A stretch of DNA of 64,000 nucleotides from Nesterenkonia cremea (GTDB lineage Bacteria; Actinomycetota; Actinomycetes; Actinomycetales; Micrococcaceae), in contig NZ_BMIS01000008.1 in NCBI RefSeq assembly GCF_014642675.1, forward strand, positions 62,001-126,000, read 5' to 3'. Both the position numbers and the translations under genes were made by a program. Positions 1 to 10,410 of this stretch are shown in pieces. The notes under the pieces were generated by a model. It was not told where the DNA came from. It did not search any database and worked only from the letters and a program-made list of their open reading frames with translations. Each line of letters begins with the position of its first letter. Position 1 is the first letter of the stretch.

Positions 1-293
1 ACGCCGTCCGGTGCGCCCGCGCCCTCACCGCCGGTGATCGATCCGCCGCCCTGGATCTCTACGGCGGACATGTCCTTCCCCCATCCGAGGCTCCCGGGGT
101 TCTGCGCATCAGACATCAGCTGTCCGTTCTGCTGCGCGAGTCTGTGCTCTCAGACGGGTCAGGCCAGGAGCTCTGGCGCTACCTGCAGCTGCCAGAGACA
201 GCTGGGGACGAAGACGCCGTCTACACCGCTCTACGTACTCTGCCGGCAGACTCTCCCCAGCGTGCGGCGCTGGTCGCCCGCATGCAACGTTGA
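1..293 (+). CDS. C-terminal fragment of a GAF/HTH-type transcriptional regulator (5' end outside window)
   Basis: An open frame enters from the left edge (first full codon at base 3) and ends at TGA 291-293, giving 96 residues. The text contains LDLYGGHVLPPSEAPGVLRI followed by a Leu/Arg-rich helical tail. This resembles the bacterial-transcriptional-activator-like C-terminus of actinobacterial GAF-domain regulators that commonly sit beside aldehyde and alcohol dehydrogenase genes, and the next gene here is an alcohol dehydrogenase. No start codon and no DNA-binding domain are visible, so the family call rests on the tail and the context. It probably controls the downstream dehydrogenase (inference). 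Confidence 0.55.
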   Translation, partial: AVRCARALTAGDRSAALDLYGGHVLPPSEAPGVLRIRHQLSVLLRESVLSDGSGQELWRYLQLPETAGDEDAVYTALRTLPADSPQRAALVARMQR

Positions 294-322
294 TGCAACG
301 GCCAGCTCAGTAGCTTCGGAGT

Positions 323-342
323 ACACCGCACTCAGACGGTGT
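323..342. promoter_or_regulatory. Inverted repeat upstream of adhP
   Basis: ACACCG at 323-328 and CGGTGT at 337-342 form a 6-bp inverted repeat with an 8-base spacer in the 92-base gap between the regulator and adhP, 44 bases before the adhP start. It could be an operator for the upstream regulator or a weak terminator hairpin; no T-tract follows. Confidence 0.25.
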
Positions 343-385
343 GGGCACCGATCAGAAACACATCAGCTGTGACGAAGGAGTCACC

Positions 386-1411
386 ATGAGCACTATGACA
401 GCCGCCGTCGTCGAAGACTTCGGCAAAGACTTGGCAGTGACCGACTACCCCCGTCCCGCACCGGGGCCGGGTCAGGTCCTGGTGAAGCTCATCGCTTCAG
501 GGGTATGTCACACCGACCTCCACGCCGCTGAAGGGGACTGGCCGGTCAAGCCCGCGCCACCGTTCGTCCCCGGACACGAGGGCGTCGGTGTCGTCGAAGA
601 GCTCGGTGAGGGGGTGACGAACCTCGAGGTGGGCCAGATGGTGGGCAACGCCTGGCTGTGGAGCGCCTGCGGAACCTGCGAACACTGCCGCACCGGCTGG
701 GAGACGCTCTGCGAGGCGCAGACCAACGGCGGCTATTCCGTGGACGGATCCTTCGGCGAGTACATGCTGGTGGACGCGGCCTTCGCGGCAGCCATCCCAG
801 AAGGATCCGACCCGCATGAGATCGCTCCGGTCCTCTGCGCCGGCGTCACCGTCTACAAGGGACTGAAGATGACGGGTGTCCGACCTGGGCAGTGGGTGGT
901 CATCTCAGGGATCGGCGGTCTGGGGCACATCGCAGTCCAGTATGCCGTCGCGATGGGGATGCGGGTGGTCGCCGTCGACGTGGCCGATGACAAGCTCGCA
1001 CTGGCTGAACGTCACGGAGCCGACATCACGCTGAACGCCCAGGGCCGGGATCCTGCTCAGGAGATCAGCGAGAGGACCGGCGGTGCCCACGGCGTGCTCG
1101 TGACCGCAGTCCATCCCTCCGCCTTCGGCCAGGCCATCTCGATGACCCGCCGCGGCGGGACCATCGTCTTCAACGGGCTGCCGCCGGGAGACTTCCCCGC
1201 CCCGATCTTCGACATCGTGCTGAAGGGCCTGACCATCCGTGGCTCCATCGTGGGAACGCGCCAGGACATGGTCGAGGCGCTGGACTTCTACTCCCGGGGG
1301 CTGATCCGCCCGACCTTCTCCAAGCGTCCGCTGGGCGACATCAATGCCGTCTTCGATGAGATGCAGCACGGGAAGATCGACGGACGGGTGGTCATCGACT
1401 ACTCAGCGTGA
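386..1411 (+). CDS. adhP: Zinc-dependent alcohol dehydrogenase, AdhP type
   Basis: This 341-residue medium-chain dehydrogenase interconverts alcohols and aldehydes with NAD(H). The catalytic zinc ligands are visible as Cys41 (in GVCHTDLHAAEGDW), His64 (GHEGVG) and Cys151. The structural zinc lobe has Cys95, 98, 101 and 109. The nucleotide-binding loop GIGGLG lies at 175-180. I chose ATG 386 because GAAGGAG sits five bases upstream; an in-frame GTG at 341 would add 15 unlikely residues. Length is normal for AdhP. The upstream regulator fragment is a plausible controller. The last nine bases overlap the convergent ABC permease gene. Confidence 0.9.
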   Translation: MSTMTAAVVEDFGKDLAVTDYPRPAPGPGQVLVKLIASGVCHTDLHAAEGDWPVKPAPPFVPGHEGVGVVEELGEGVTNLEVGQMVGNAWLWSACGTCEHCRTGWETLCEAQTNGGYSVDGSFGEYMLVDAAFAAAIPEGSDPHEIAPVLCAGVTVYKGLKMTGVRPGQWVVISGIGGLGHIAVQYAVAMGMRVVAVDVADDKLALAERHGADITLNAQGRDPAQEISERTGGAHGVLVTAVHPSAFGQAISMTRRGGTIVFNGLPPGDFPAPIFDIVLKGLTIRGSIVGTRQDMVEALDFYSRGLIRPTFSKRPLGDINAVFDEMQHGKIDGRVVIDYSA

Positions 1412-3067
1412 GTCCTCGTGCTCCATGAAGCGGCTCCGGGGTGCTCCTGTGCTCCAGGCCTGCCCGGTCCGGCTCCATCCGGTCGCCACGGCCACCGCAA
1501 GACAGGCGGCTGAGGTGAGCAGGAGGGCCCACCAGGCCCACGGAAGCAGGAGCATCCCCAGCGCCGCTGTCAGAGAGACCACGAGGCCCTCGGCCACCCA
1601 GAACAACACCTTCAACCCGGAGAGATCGCCAAAGGGAGTGGGAATCGGGACCAGCGAGTCCAGGGGCATCTGACGGTCTCGCATGGTCTGCATGAAGCGC
1701 GCGGACAGAACGATGCCGGCCAGTACCGCGCTCCATCCGATCGTGGTGCCTGAGTGCTTCCCGAACCACCACGAGGCTGTCTGTGCGGCAAGATGCCCGA
1801 GCCCGACAGCGACAAGGCCTGCCGCGCAGGGCCAGGCCAGCCTCCGCAGCGTTGCTTGCCGAGCCGCCCATCCGAAGAGTGGGGCGGCGTCGAATTCGTC
1901 TTTGAGGCTGCGCCAACCATCGGCGACGGCCCCGCTGCCGAGGTGCAGCAGAGCCGTGCCGAGCAGAGTGGCCGGCACGAGGATCAGCAGGAGGTCCTCC
2001 TCCTGAGCGCTCCCGGGACCCGCTGCGCCGAGGCACAGACTGACCAGCAGGACCCCGAGCACCATCGATGAGAACCCCAGCACCAGCCGCCGCGGGGTCC
2101 GAGTCGCTGCCGCCAGATCAGCGACGAAACCGCTGAAGGCGCCCCTCAGCCCGGTTGCCGGCCCCCGGACTGCCCAGCGCATCAGCGCGTGACCACGGTG
2201 CCGGGGCCTGTCACGAAAGAGCTCTGCGGCGTCGTCGAAGCTGCCGGTGGAGCTGTAGAGCCGCGCATGGGCTGTTCGCCTGCTCTGGGCGATCAGCGTC
2301 CGCGCAGGCATGCCGCCCAATGCAGATGGGATCAGCATCATCAGCGCCACCCCGACGACGGCGACCGCTCCGGAGACTGCCAGCGCGGCACCCAAGGCCT
2401 GCTCCGTCCAGAGAAGAGCGAACCAACCACCGGGCGAGAACCAGATGGCTGTCGGGACTGCCAGGGGTGCTGCGGCGCAGATCGTGAGCATCAGAAAGAC
2501 GAGCAGGGCGGCGACCGTTCGCCGAGGCGCAGCGGCCCACCGCTGACCCAGGAACCAGAAGAGTCCACAGTGAAAACCGGTGAAGAGCGAACCGGACAGC
2601 AGGAGCCAGAAGTGACCAGGGCCCCATACGCCTGTCTGCAGTACGGAGAAGCCCGCGATAGCGGTGGCTCCGACGACCGCCGCAGCCACTGAGGTCATCA
2701 TGCCGAGGGTCGGCCGGAGGAGCACTCTGCGGCGCTCGAAGTCGCCGGAGAGCAGGGTGTGCGCCAAGAAGGGCGTGAGATATGCCGGGCCCTGCCCCGT
2801 GCCGAGCAGGAAGCCGAGCGCGCTGAGGAGGCAGAGCACGGCATTGATCACCATCAGAGCCCCGTCACCGGTGAGCGCCGTGGCCGTGGCCGCGTCCAGG
2901 GAGGTTCCGATGAGGTACGCCGTAGGCACCACATAGATGCCCAGCAACAGGGCAATCACGTAGAGGAGGAACCAACGGCCCGTGGCCTCGGTGGCCTCCT
3001 GCCTGCGTGAGTAGATATGCCGGACGGTCCGCAGTCGATCGGACTCGGTGCGCGCAGGCCCGTTCAT
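1403..3067 (-). CDS. Integral membrane ABC exporter permease, substrate unknown
   Basis: A 554-residue protein with roughly a dozen hydrophobic segments: a group in residues 30-260, a hydrophilic loop rich in Arg around 265-325, then a second group to near 540. The next gene upstream encodes its ATPase, and the two overlap by four bases (ATGA), so they form a pair. I recognise no family signature beyond an ABC-2-like, two-block membrane layout; the length is greater than that of a usual ABC-2 permease and suggests both membrane halves are in one chain. There is no periplasmic binding protein nearby, which favours export over import. The 3' end overlaps adhP by nine bases. Confidence 0.65.
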   Translation of the reverse strand: MNGPARTESDRLRTVRHIYSRRQEATEATGRWFLLYVIALLLGIYVVPTAYLIGTSLDAATATALTGDGALMVINAVLCLLSALGFLLGTGQGPAYLTPFLAHTLLSGDFERRRVLLRPTLGMMTSVAAAVVGATAIAGFSVLQTGVWGPGHFWLLLSGSLFTGFHCGLFWFLGQRWAAAPRRTVAALLVFLMLTICAAAPLAVPTAIWFSPGGWFALLWTEQALGAALAVSGAVAVVGVALMMLIPSALGGMPARTLIAQSRRTAHARLYSSTGSFDDAAELFRDRPRHRGHALMRWAVRGPATGLRGAFSGFVADLAAATRTPRRLVLGFSSMVLGVLLVSLCLGAAGPGSAQEEDLLLILVPATLLGTALLHLGSGAVADGWRSLKDEFDAAPLFGWAARQATLRRLAWPCAAGLVAVGLGHLAAQTASWWFGKHSGTTIGWSAVLAGIVLSARFMQTMRDRQMPLDSLVPIPTPFGDLSGLKVLFWVAEGLVVSLTAALGMLLLPWAWWALLLTSAACLAVAVATGWSRTGQAWSTGAPRSRFMEHEDSR

Positions 3068-3720
3068 CGACTGCCCACAGGACCGAGATTCAGTTGCCCG
3101 TCACACCGCTCGATGATCTCTGCCCGGTGCGTGGCAGTGACCACCAAGGCCCCAGCGGATGCTCGCTCTTCCAACACCGAGATCACTTCCTCCACCCGTT
3201 GCTCGTCGAGATGGCGCTCTGGCTCATCGAACAGGAGGAGTCCCCCAGGACGGCTCAAAGTGAGCGCCACTGTGAAGAGCTGGAGCTGGCCGGCCGAGAG
3301 CTCGTGCGGGAAGCGGCCCGCCAGCTGAGGGATCGTGAGACGGTCCAGCAGCTCATCATCAGCCTGCTCTGCCCGATCCGCCCTCGCACCCCAGGACGAG
3401 GCGACCAGAGTCAGCTGCTCGGAGAGCGTCATATCCCGTGCCATCGGAGGAGTATCGATGAGGGAGGCCACCTCCGCGCGGAAGGTCGGATCATGTTCAG
3501 AAGGGGGCCCGGTGAAGCCATCCTCTCTGGAGGCATAGAACATGCAGCTCCCGTGTGTGGGACGCATCCGCCCTGCCAGCGTCTTCAGGAGCGTGGTCTT
3601 GCCCGTGCCGTTGGCACCGGTCAGCGCTACGACGCCGGGGCCGGAGAGTTCAGCAGAGACGGCAGGGAGTAGGAGCGCGTCCTCCACTGAGACGCTGAGA
3701 GCTTCACAGAGAATGCGCAT
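3064..3720 (-). CDS. ABC transporter ATP-binding protein
   Basis: A 218-residue nucleotide-binding subunit. Walker A GANGTGKT is at 35-42, a slightly unusual signature LSAGQ (rather than LSGGQ) at 141-145, Walker B LLLFDEPE at 161-168, the D-loop HLD follows at 170-172, and the switch histidine is His198. It powers the membrane protein encoded immediately downstream, with which it is translationally coupled (four-base overlap). The short chain, with no C-terminal regulatory domain, is like CcmA/heme-type or lantibiotic-type export ATPases, but the substrate cannot be told from sequence. Confidence 0.85.
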   Translation of the reverse strand: MRILCEALSVSVEDALLLPAVSAELSGPGVVALTGANGTGKTTLLKTLAGRMRPTHGSCMFYASREDGFTGPPSEHDPTFRAEVASLIDTPPMARDMTLSEQLTLVASSWGARADRAEQADDELLDRLTIPQLAGRFPHELSAGQLQLFTVALTLSRPGGLLLFDEPERHLDEQRVEEVISVLEERASAGALVVTATHRAEIIERCDGQLNLGPVGSR

Positions 3721-3796
3721 TCCGCCACGCTAACACTGGCAATATGCGGCGGAATCCTCCATGAGGATGACCTTCGGGAGCTGCTGAGGAGGCTGC

Positions 3797-4753
3797 TCAG
3801 CCCATCAGGGGCGAGCCGATGAACGGATCGATCCAGAGGCCGAAGAACAGCAGCGTCAGGTACATGATGGACAGATGGAAGACCTTCATGGCCTTCTTGT
3901 CGGTCAGCGTCTCGTTCTGCGCCTGACGGTGGAGCACATGAGACTCGTAGACGAACCATGCTCCGGCGATGAGGGCCACGGCGGTGTAGGTGATGCCGGC
4001 CCAACCCATGGGGATCAGCAGCAGAGAGCAGACTACAGTGGCCCAGGCGTAGAGCACCACCTGGACCGAGACGGTCTTGGCGGTGGCAATGGCTCCCAGC
4101 ATGGGGACGTCCGCCAGCTGATAGTCCGTCCGGTATTTCATGGACAGTGGCCAGTAGTGCGGCGGAGTCCAGAGGAAGATGACGGTGAAGAGCACCAGCG
4201 CCGGCCACTCCACAGCCTCACGGACTGCGGCCCACGCAATGAGCACCGGGAAGCAGCCGGCGATCCCGCCCCAGATGATGTTCTGCTCGGTGCGGCGTTT
4301 GAGGATCATCGTGTAGACGACCACGTAGAAGAAGATCGCCCCAGCGCCTAGTGCAGTGGCCAGCGGGTTGGTGCCGAACCAGAGGACCGCCATGGAGAAC
4401 AGGCCCAGCAGCCAGGCGAAGACCAGAGCTTCCCGTGGACTCAGCTCACCGGTGACCAGGGGCCGCTTCTTGGTGCGGTTCATCAGCTTGTCCATATCGC
4501 GGTCGATATAGCAGTTGAACGCACCTGCGGATCCTGCGGCTGCGGCGCCGCCGATCACCGTGGCCAGGGCGACCCAGGGGTTGGGCAAGCCGCCCTGGGC
4601 GAAGAACATGGTGGGCAATGCTGTGACGATCAGCAGCTCCATCACACGGGGCTTCGTCAGCGAGACATAGGCTGCGGCTTTGCGTCTGATACCGATGCGC
4701 GAGGAATCCTCCGGGGCATCGGTATCAGGGGTGCGAGTGCTCAGATCGGTCAC
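3797..4753 (-). CDS. ctaB: Protoheme IX farnesyltransferase (heme O synthase)
   Basis: CtaB/CyoE (318 residues) attaches a farnesyl group to heme B to make heme O, needed for haem-copper oxidases; it is a polytopic UbiA-family membrane enzyme. The prenyl-diphosphate/Mg motif is seen in [20 protein letters not shown] at 80-99 (Asn80, Asp84, Asp88), and about nine hydrophobic segments follow. The start is GTG 4753 with only a distant AAAGG; a TACACT -10-like box seven bases before it could make the transcript leaderless. An interrupted palindrome lies at 4761-4796. In relatives ctaB often faces a transketolase gene; here its neighbours are an ABC exporter and parE. Confidence 0.93.
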   Translation of the reverse strand: MTDLSTRTPDTDAPEDSSRIGIRRKAAAYVSLTKPRVMELLIVTALPTMFFAQGGLPNPWVALATVIGGAAAAGSAGAFNCYIDRDMDKLMNRTKKRPLVTGELSPREALVFAWLLGLFSMAVLWFGTNPLATALGAGAIFFYVVVYTMILKRRTEQNIIWGGIAGCFPVLIAWAAVREAVEWPALVLFTVIFLWTPPHYWPLSMKYRTDYQLADVPMLGAIATAKTVSVQVVLYAWATVVCSLLLIPMGWAGITYTAVALIAGAWFVYESHVLHRQAQNETLTDKKAMKVFHLSIMYLTLLFFGLWIDPFIGSPLMG

Positions 4754-4760
4754 TTGACCA

Positions 4761-4796
4761 GTGTACCTTTTCTACGCCCCGTAGAAGAACGTACAC
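4761..4796 (-). promoter_or_regulatory. 36-bp interrupted palindrome over the ctaB promoter
   Basis: On the plus strand the arms are GTGTACCTTTTCTACG (4761-4776) and CGTAGAAGAACGTACAC (4780-4796) around CCC. They pair almost perfectly with one bulge; the core TTCTACG-CCC-CGTAGAA is exact. On the minus strand the element overlaps a possible TTCTTC...TACACT promoter directly before the ctaB GTG, so it reads better as an operator than as a parE terminator, and no T-tract follows it. Confidence 0.5.
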
Positions 4797-4822
4797 GCGC
4801 AGATCTCTCCGCCCACGACGCC

Positions 4823-6904
4823 TCAGGCGTCGATCCGCTCCTTGTCCAGCGCCTTGGAGCCCTCGATGATGAAATCCTTGCGCGGAGCGACCACCGAGCC
4901 CATGAGTAGGTCGAAGACCCGCTCGGCCGCCTCGGCGTCCTCCACCCGGATCCGACGCAGCGACCGGTAGGCAGGGTCCATCGTGGTCTCGGAGAGCTGG
5001 TCGGCATCCATCTCACCCAGACCCTTGTAGCGCTGGATGGGCTCTTTATAGCGCAGCCCCTTGCTCTCCAGATCGGCCAGCAGGTGGTTCAGCTCCGCCT
5101 CGGAGTAGGTGTAGCGGATCTCGTTGGCCTTGCGCCCGGAGTGGATGACCTCCACCCGGTGCAGCGGCGGCACGGCCGCGAAGACCCGGCCCGCCTCGAT
5201 CATCGGGCGCATATAGCGGAAGAACAGGGTCAGCAGCAGCGTGCGGATATGGGCGCCGTCCACATCGGCGTCGGTCATCAGGACCACTTTGCCGTAGCGC
5301 GCTGCCTCCAGATCGAAGCTGCGGCCGGAGCCGGCGCCGATGACCTGCAGCAGTGCGGCGCACTCGGCGTTGGAGAGCATATCCGCGATGGAGGCCTTCT
5401 GGACGTTGAGGATCTTGCCGCGGATGGGCAGCAGCGCCTGATAGTCCGAGGAGCGGGCCAGCTTGGCGGTGCCCAGTGCGGAGTCGCCCTCCACGATGAA
5501 CAGCTCGGTGTCCTCCACGCCCTTGGAGCGGCACTCCACCAGCTTGGCCGGCATCGAGGAGTTCTCCAGCGCGTTCTTCCGCCGCTGAGTCTCCTTATGC
5601 TGACGGGCCGAGATCCGAGACTTCATCTCGGCCACGACCTTCTCCATCAGCGTGGTGGCCTGCTGCTTATCGGCGCGCTTGGTGGAGTTCAGCCGCGCCT
5701 CCAGCTCCTTGCTGACCACCTTGGTCACGATCTGACGTGCCGCGGGCGTGCCGAGGATCTCCTTGGTCTGGCCCTCGAACTGCGGCTCAGCGATGCGCAC
5801 GGTGACCACAGCGGTCAGACCGGCGAGGACATCGTCCTTCTCCACCTTGTCGTTGCCGGCCTTGAGCTTACGGGCGTTGGCCTCCACCGACTTGCGCAGG
5901 GTCTTGAGCAGCGCCTGCTCGAAGCCGGACATATGCGTGCCGCCCTTGGGGGTGGCGATGATGTTCACGAAGCTCCGCACTGTGGCCTCATAGCCGGTCC
6001 CCCAGCGCAGCGCGATGTCCACCTCGCAGTCGCGTTCGACGTCCTGCATCTGGGACTTTCCGTCATCCTCCAGGACGGGGATGCGCTCGGTGAAGCCGCC
6101 GTGGCCCTGGATGCGCCAGATGTCTGTGACGCCGGCGTCGGGGGTCAGGTGGTCCACGAACTCGCTGATGCCGCCGTCGAACTGGAAGACCTCCTCCACG
6201 GCCTCGGTGCCGCGCTCGTCACGGATGGTGATGCGCAGCCCGGGCACCAGGAAGGCGGTCTGACGTGCACGGTTGACCAGCTCCTCATCGTCGAAGCGGG
6301 CGTCCGGGGTGAAGATGTGGCGGTCGGCCCAGTAGCGGATGGTGGTGCCGGTGACTCCGCGTTTGGCCTTGCCGACCGCTTCCAGCGGTGAGCCCTTCTC
6401 GGCCGGGCTGAACTCGGCGTCGGGGGTGGCGCGACTTCCGGCGAAGGTGCCTGGCTCGCCCCTGCGGAAGGAGAGCTGGTGGACCTTGCCGCCGCGGGTG
6501 ACCTTGGCATCCAGGCGTGCCGAGAGTGCGTTGACCACTGAGGCGCCGACGCCGTGCAGGCCGCCCACAGCGTTGTAGGAGCCCCCGCCGAACTTTCCGC
6601 CGGCGTGCAGCTTGGTGAAGACCACTTCCAGGCCGGAGAGGCCGGTGCGAGGCTCGACGTCGACGGGGATGCCTCGCCCGTCGTCGGAGACCTCCACCGA
6701 GTCATCGGGGTGGAGGGTGATCGAGATGGTGGAGGCGTAGCCGGCCAAGGCCTCGTCGACTGAGTTGTCGATGATCTCCCAGAGGCAGTGCATGAGCCCT
6801 CGGGAGTCGGTGGACCCGATGTACATGCCCGGCCGCTTGCGCACGGCTTCCAGGCCTTCGAGCACCGACAGATGACGGGCATCGTATTCGGAACGCTGCG
6901 CCAC
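4823..6904 (-). CDS. parE: DNA topoisomerase IV subunit B
   Basis: A 693-residue type IIA topoisomerase ATPase subunit. The N-terminus carries the GHKL fold (RPGMYIGS near 23, NSVDEALAGY near 46, GRGIPVD near 75), followed by the transducer domain. The TOPRIM domain shows EGDSALG near 471 and DADVDGAH near 544, and QRYKGLGEM lies towards the C-terminus. I chose GTG 6904, preceded by AGGAGGAG; an upstream in-frame ATG would add 27 unconserved residues. The context beside sigA is the usual place for parE rather than gyrB (which sits near dnaN/recF). No parC is present in the window. Confidence 0.92.
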   Translation of the reverse strand: MAQRSEYDARHLSVLEGLEAVRKRPGMYIGSTDSRGLMHCLWEIIDNSVDEALAGYASTISITLHPDDSVEVSDDGRGIPVDVEPRTGLSGLEVVFTKLHAGGKFGGGSYNAVGGLHGVGASVVNALSARLDAKVTRGGKVHQLSFRRGEPGTFAGSRATPDAEFSPAEKGSPLEAVGKAKRGVTGTTIRYWADRHIFTPDARFDDEELVNRARQTAFLVPGLRITIRDERGTEAVEEVFQFDGGISEFVDHLTPDAGVTDIWRIQGHGGFTERIPVLEDDGKSQMQDVERDCEVDIALRWGTGYEATVRSFVNIIATPKGGTHMSGFEQALLKTLRKSVEANARKLKAGNDKVEKDDVLAGLTAVVTVRIAEPQFEGQTKEILGTPAARQIVTKVVSKELEARLNSTKRADKQQATTLMEKVVAEMKSRISARQHKETQRRKNALENSSMPAKLVECRSKGVEDTELFIVEGDSALGTAKLARSSDYQALLPIRGKILNVQKASIADMLSNAECAALLQVIGAGSGRSFDLEAARYGKVVLMTDADVDGAHIRTLLLTLFFRYMRPMIEAGRVFAAVPPLHRVEVIHSGRKANEIRYTYSEAELNHLLADLESKGLRYKEPIQRYKGLGEMDADQLSETTMDPAYRSLRRIRVEDAEAAERVFDLLMGSVVAPRKDFIIEGSKALDKERIDA

Positions 6905-7121
6905 GAATCTCCTCCTGCATATAGCCGAACCTGTCCAGCGTAGACCGATCGGGGCCCGAAGGGGCGCAGAAGCGCCGCACATCACTCCACCGAAGGAAGA
7001 TCAGGGGCCACTCGGTACGCGGTCAGCGAAAGCGCCCCGCCTGAGGGGGTCTGTGCCGAATGAACGGCAGGTGTCCGTGGTTGTATGGATATCACCACGT
7101 ATTTGTGAGGAGGCGAAGAGC

Positions 7122-7328
7122 ATGACCGGAACCACGGGAACTCTCGAAGCACAGACCACCTTGACCGCTCTGGACCGCTGCGACCGCTGCGGTGCTCAGG
7201 CCTACATCCGCGCAGTGCTGTCCTCCGGCGGCTCGCTGCTCTTCTGCAACCACCATGCACGCCAGGTGGAAGAGAACCTCCGCCCCCAGACTGCCGAATG
7301 GATCGACGAGTCCTCCAGGATCTCCTGA
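7122..7328 (+). CDS. Small Cys/His protein, DUF7455 type, between parE and sigA
   Basis: A 68-residue protein starting at ATG 7122, with GAGGAGG eight bases upstream. It carries CDRCGAQAY near residue 20 and FCNHHARQVEENL near 43, that is CxxC...CxxH, a likely zinc-binding site. Small proteins of this type are found beside the primary sigma factor gene in many actinobacteria (DUF7455, from memory). Function is unknown; the fixed position next to sigA makes a role in transcription an attractive guess. It is transcribed towards sigA's 3' end and is closed off by a strong hairpin at 7352-7387. Confidence 0.8.
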   Translation: MTGTTGTLEAQTTLTALDRCDRCGAQAYIRAVLSSGGSLLFCNHHARQVEENLRPQTAEWIDESSRIS

Positions 7329-7351
7329 CCCTCAACGAGGACGTCGACCAG

Positions 7352-7387
7352 GAAAGAGGCCCCCGGATCACTCCGGGGGCCTCTTTC
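7352..7387. terminator. Strong bidirectional terminator
   Basis: GAAAGAGGCCCCCGGA (7352-7367) pairs perfectly with TCCGGGGGCCTCTTTC (7372-7387) around a four-base loop. The outer GAAA/TTTC pairs supply a T-run on each strand. It lies between two convergent genes, the small Cys/His protein and sigA, and can serve both. Confidence 0.9.
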
Positions 7388-7434
7388 GTGTCTCACCCAG
7401 CCTGGGTGGGCCGGGCCAGATCCTCGGGTCAGAC

Positions 7435-8772
<1,338 letters not shown>

Positions 8773-8925
8773 GGTGACCTTCCGACTCGGATGTGCGAAG
8801 GCGATGGGCTGACCGGTGGTCAACACACCTATGACCCTGTCAAGTCCTTCGCCCTGGTCACAGCTTCTCCCCGGGCTCTCGGAGGAGCCGCCCGGTGGGC
8901 TGGACCAGACAATGGATGCAGGGTC

Positions 8926-10308
8926 TCAGCATGCCATAACAGGGTTGCTGCTCTGTTCATTCCCACTCCGGCGAAGAAATTTTCGCTCAGTCTTTCCCTT
9001 CTCGCAGTTGCTCCAGCTCCAGCTGTGCCTCTTGACCTGTGCCCAGGGGCATATCCCACCGACCTCCATATAGCGTCCCAGCAGCTGAGCCAGCCGATTC
9101 TGCGGGTACTGCTCCCGGCACCGATCGCTGTAGGCCCCGGCGATGCTCCCCCGGCCGCGCGCCCATTCCACCCAGACCATGAGGCTGAGGATATTGGACC
9201 GCGCCTGCTCCTCGGCGAAGGCATGGACCACGCGCAGCACCGTCTCCAGCGCATCGATACGCTCCCACTCGGGACTGCACCCGGTGTCCCCCAGAAAGGC
9301 GGCCTGGAAGTCCTCCACTGCGGCCTCCAGGTCCCCGGGGACCTGTCGTCCCTCACGTCCGAGCAGCTCGGCGATCTTCTCCCGCGGCAGCCCCGAGCGT
9401 GGGCCCGCCGAAAGCACCAGGTATCCGCACAGGGCGGTGTCGAAGCCCAGGGCCGCCATCGGGATGATGGCATCGCGCAGTCCGCTGTCGGCCACGGCGG
9501 TGAGCATGGCGGCCAGCTGATCCGGGCATTCCAACAGCCACAGTGCGGAGCCGCTGACCTCGGTGCGGGACAGCGCAGCGTCCCAGGCGGCCGCACAGAC
9601 ATAGGGAGGACGGCCGTCCTGTGCCGCCATGGAGTCGAAACGATCGCGATGACTGGCCACATCCTCGCGCAGCTGGCCGATCTCGTCGGCGCTGTAGGCC
9701 AGCTCGCCTGCAGGTGCCCGAGCACCGAAGGGCTCCGCCTCGAACCAGCGCACCACGGCCTCCGGCCCCTGGATGCCCGCCACCGGTCCGCCGCGAGGCC
9801 TGCCGGGCTCCTGTGCGGCGAAGATCGGATGGCTGCTCAGCACTGTATCCATCTCTCGGTCCACTTCCAGGCCCGGGTAGCCGCAGCAGCTGGCATCCCG
9901 ACAGTCATAGTCGCGGATATGACCTCCGCCGATGTACCAGGTGTGCACGATGGGCGCTCCCCCGGCTGCGGCGAAGGCACGGGCCAGCGCGGTGACCATC
10001 CCTTCATAGGGGCGCCGATCCGGTGATGCCTCCTCCGGGGCGAAGAGCAGCACCAGCGCAGCCTCCGGGGCAGGATCCGCGCGCTCCCCCAGGAGAGAGT
10101 CGGCGATGGTCTCGGCGAAGTCGCCCATATGCTCCGCGGGAGCCTGCGCCGCACCGGAGGGAAGGTCCACCCGCAGATGTCCGCCGGTGATCCCATGGTC
10201 CAGTCCGATCACCACCAGAGAGTCCTTCGGAAGGAAGCCGAAGGTGCGGCTCACCAGAGCCAGAGTGTCGCCGGGCCGGTTCAGGGAGAGCGGTGTCTGT
10301 ATATCCAT
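8926..10308 (-). CDS. DUF4192 domain-containing protein
   Basis: A soluble 460-residue protein opening MDIQTPLSLNRPGDTLALV and continuing FLPKDSLVVIGL, the hallmark start of the DUF4192 family, which is confined largely to actinobacteria and often lies beside sigA as here. There is no signal peptide or membrane segment. The middle has a Cys-rich stretch (DCRDASCCGYPG) with several Cys. Function is unknown. ATG 10308 is chosen from family alignment memory; the ribosome site is weak. Confidence 0.8.
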   Translation of the reverse strand: MDIQTPLSLNRPGDTLALVSRTFGFLPKDSLVVIGLDHGITGGHLRVDLPSGAAQAPAEHMGDFAETIADSLLGERADPAPEAALVLLFAPEEASPDRRPYEGMVTALARAFAAAGGAPIVHTWYIGGGHIRDYDCRDASCCGYPGLEVDREMDTVLSSHPIFAAQEPGRPRGGPVAGIQGPEAVVRWFEAEPFGARAPAGELAYSADEIGQLREDVASHRDRFDSMAAQDGRPPYVCAAAWDAALSRTEVSGSALWLLECPDQLAAMLTAVADSGLRDAIIPMAALGFDTALCGYLVLSAGPRSGLPREKIAELLGREGRQVPGDLEAAVEDFQAAFLGDTGCSPEWERIDALETVLRVVHAFAEEQARSNILSLMVWVEWARGRGSIAGAYSDRCREQYPQNRLAQLLGRYMEVGGICPWAQVKRHSWSWSNCEKGKTERKFLRRSGNEQSSNPVMAC

Positions 10309-10410
10309 GCCGTCAGTCTCTGCTGACTGCGGGAGGCCTCCGCTCAGACCAGGTTGAACTGTGGAGAGCCGCGCGCGGCGCAACGGCGGCGCCCGTGGCT
10401 GTGGAGGAAT

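Noticed and set aside
5084-6391. A 435-codon open frame antisense to parE
   Set aside because: Shadow frame over a certain topoisomerase gene.
8773-8925. sigA promoter from the TTGACA on the minus strand at 8839-8844
   Set aside because: No TANNNT -10 at 16-18 bases downstream, so not listed as a promoter.
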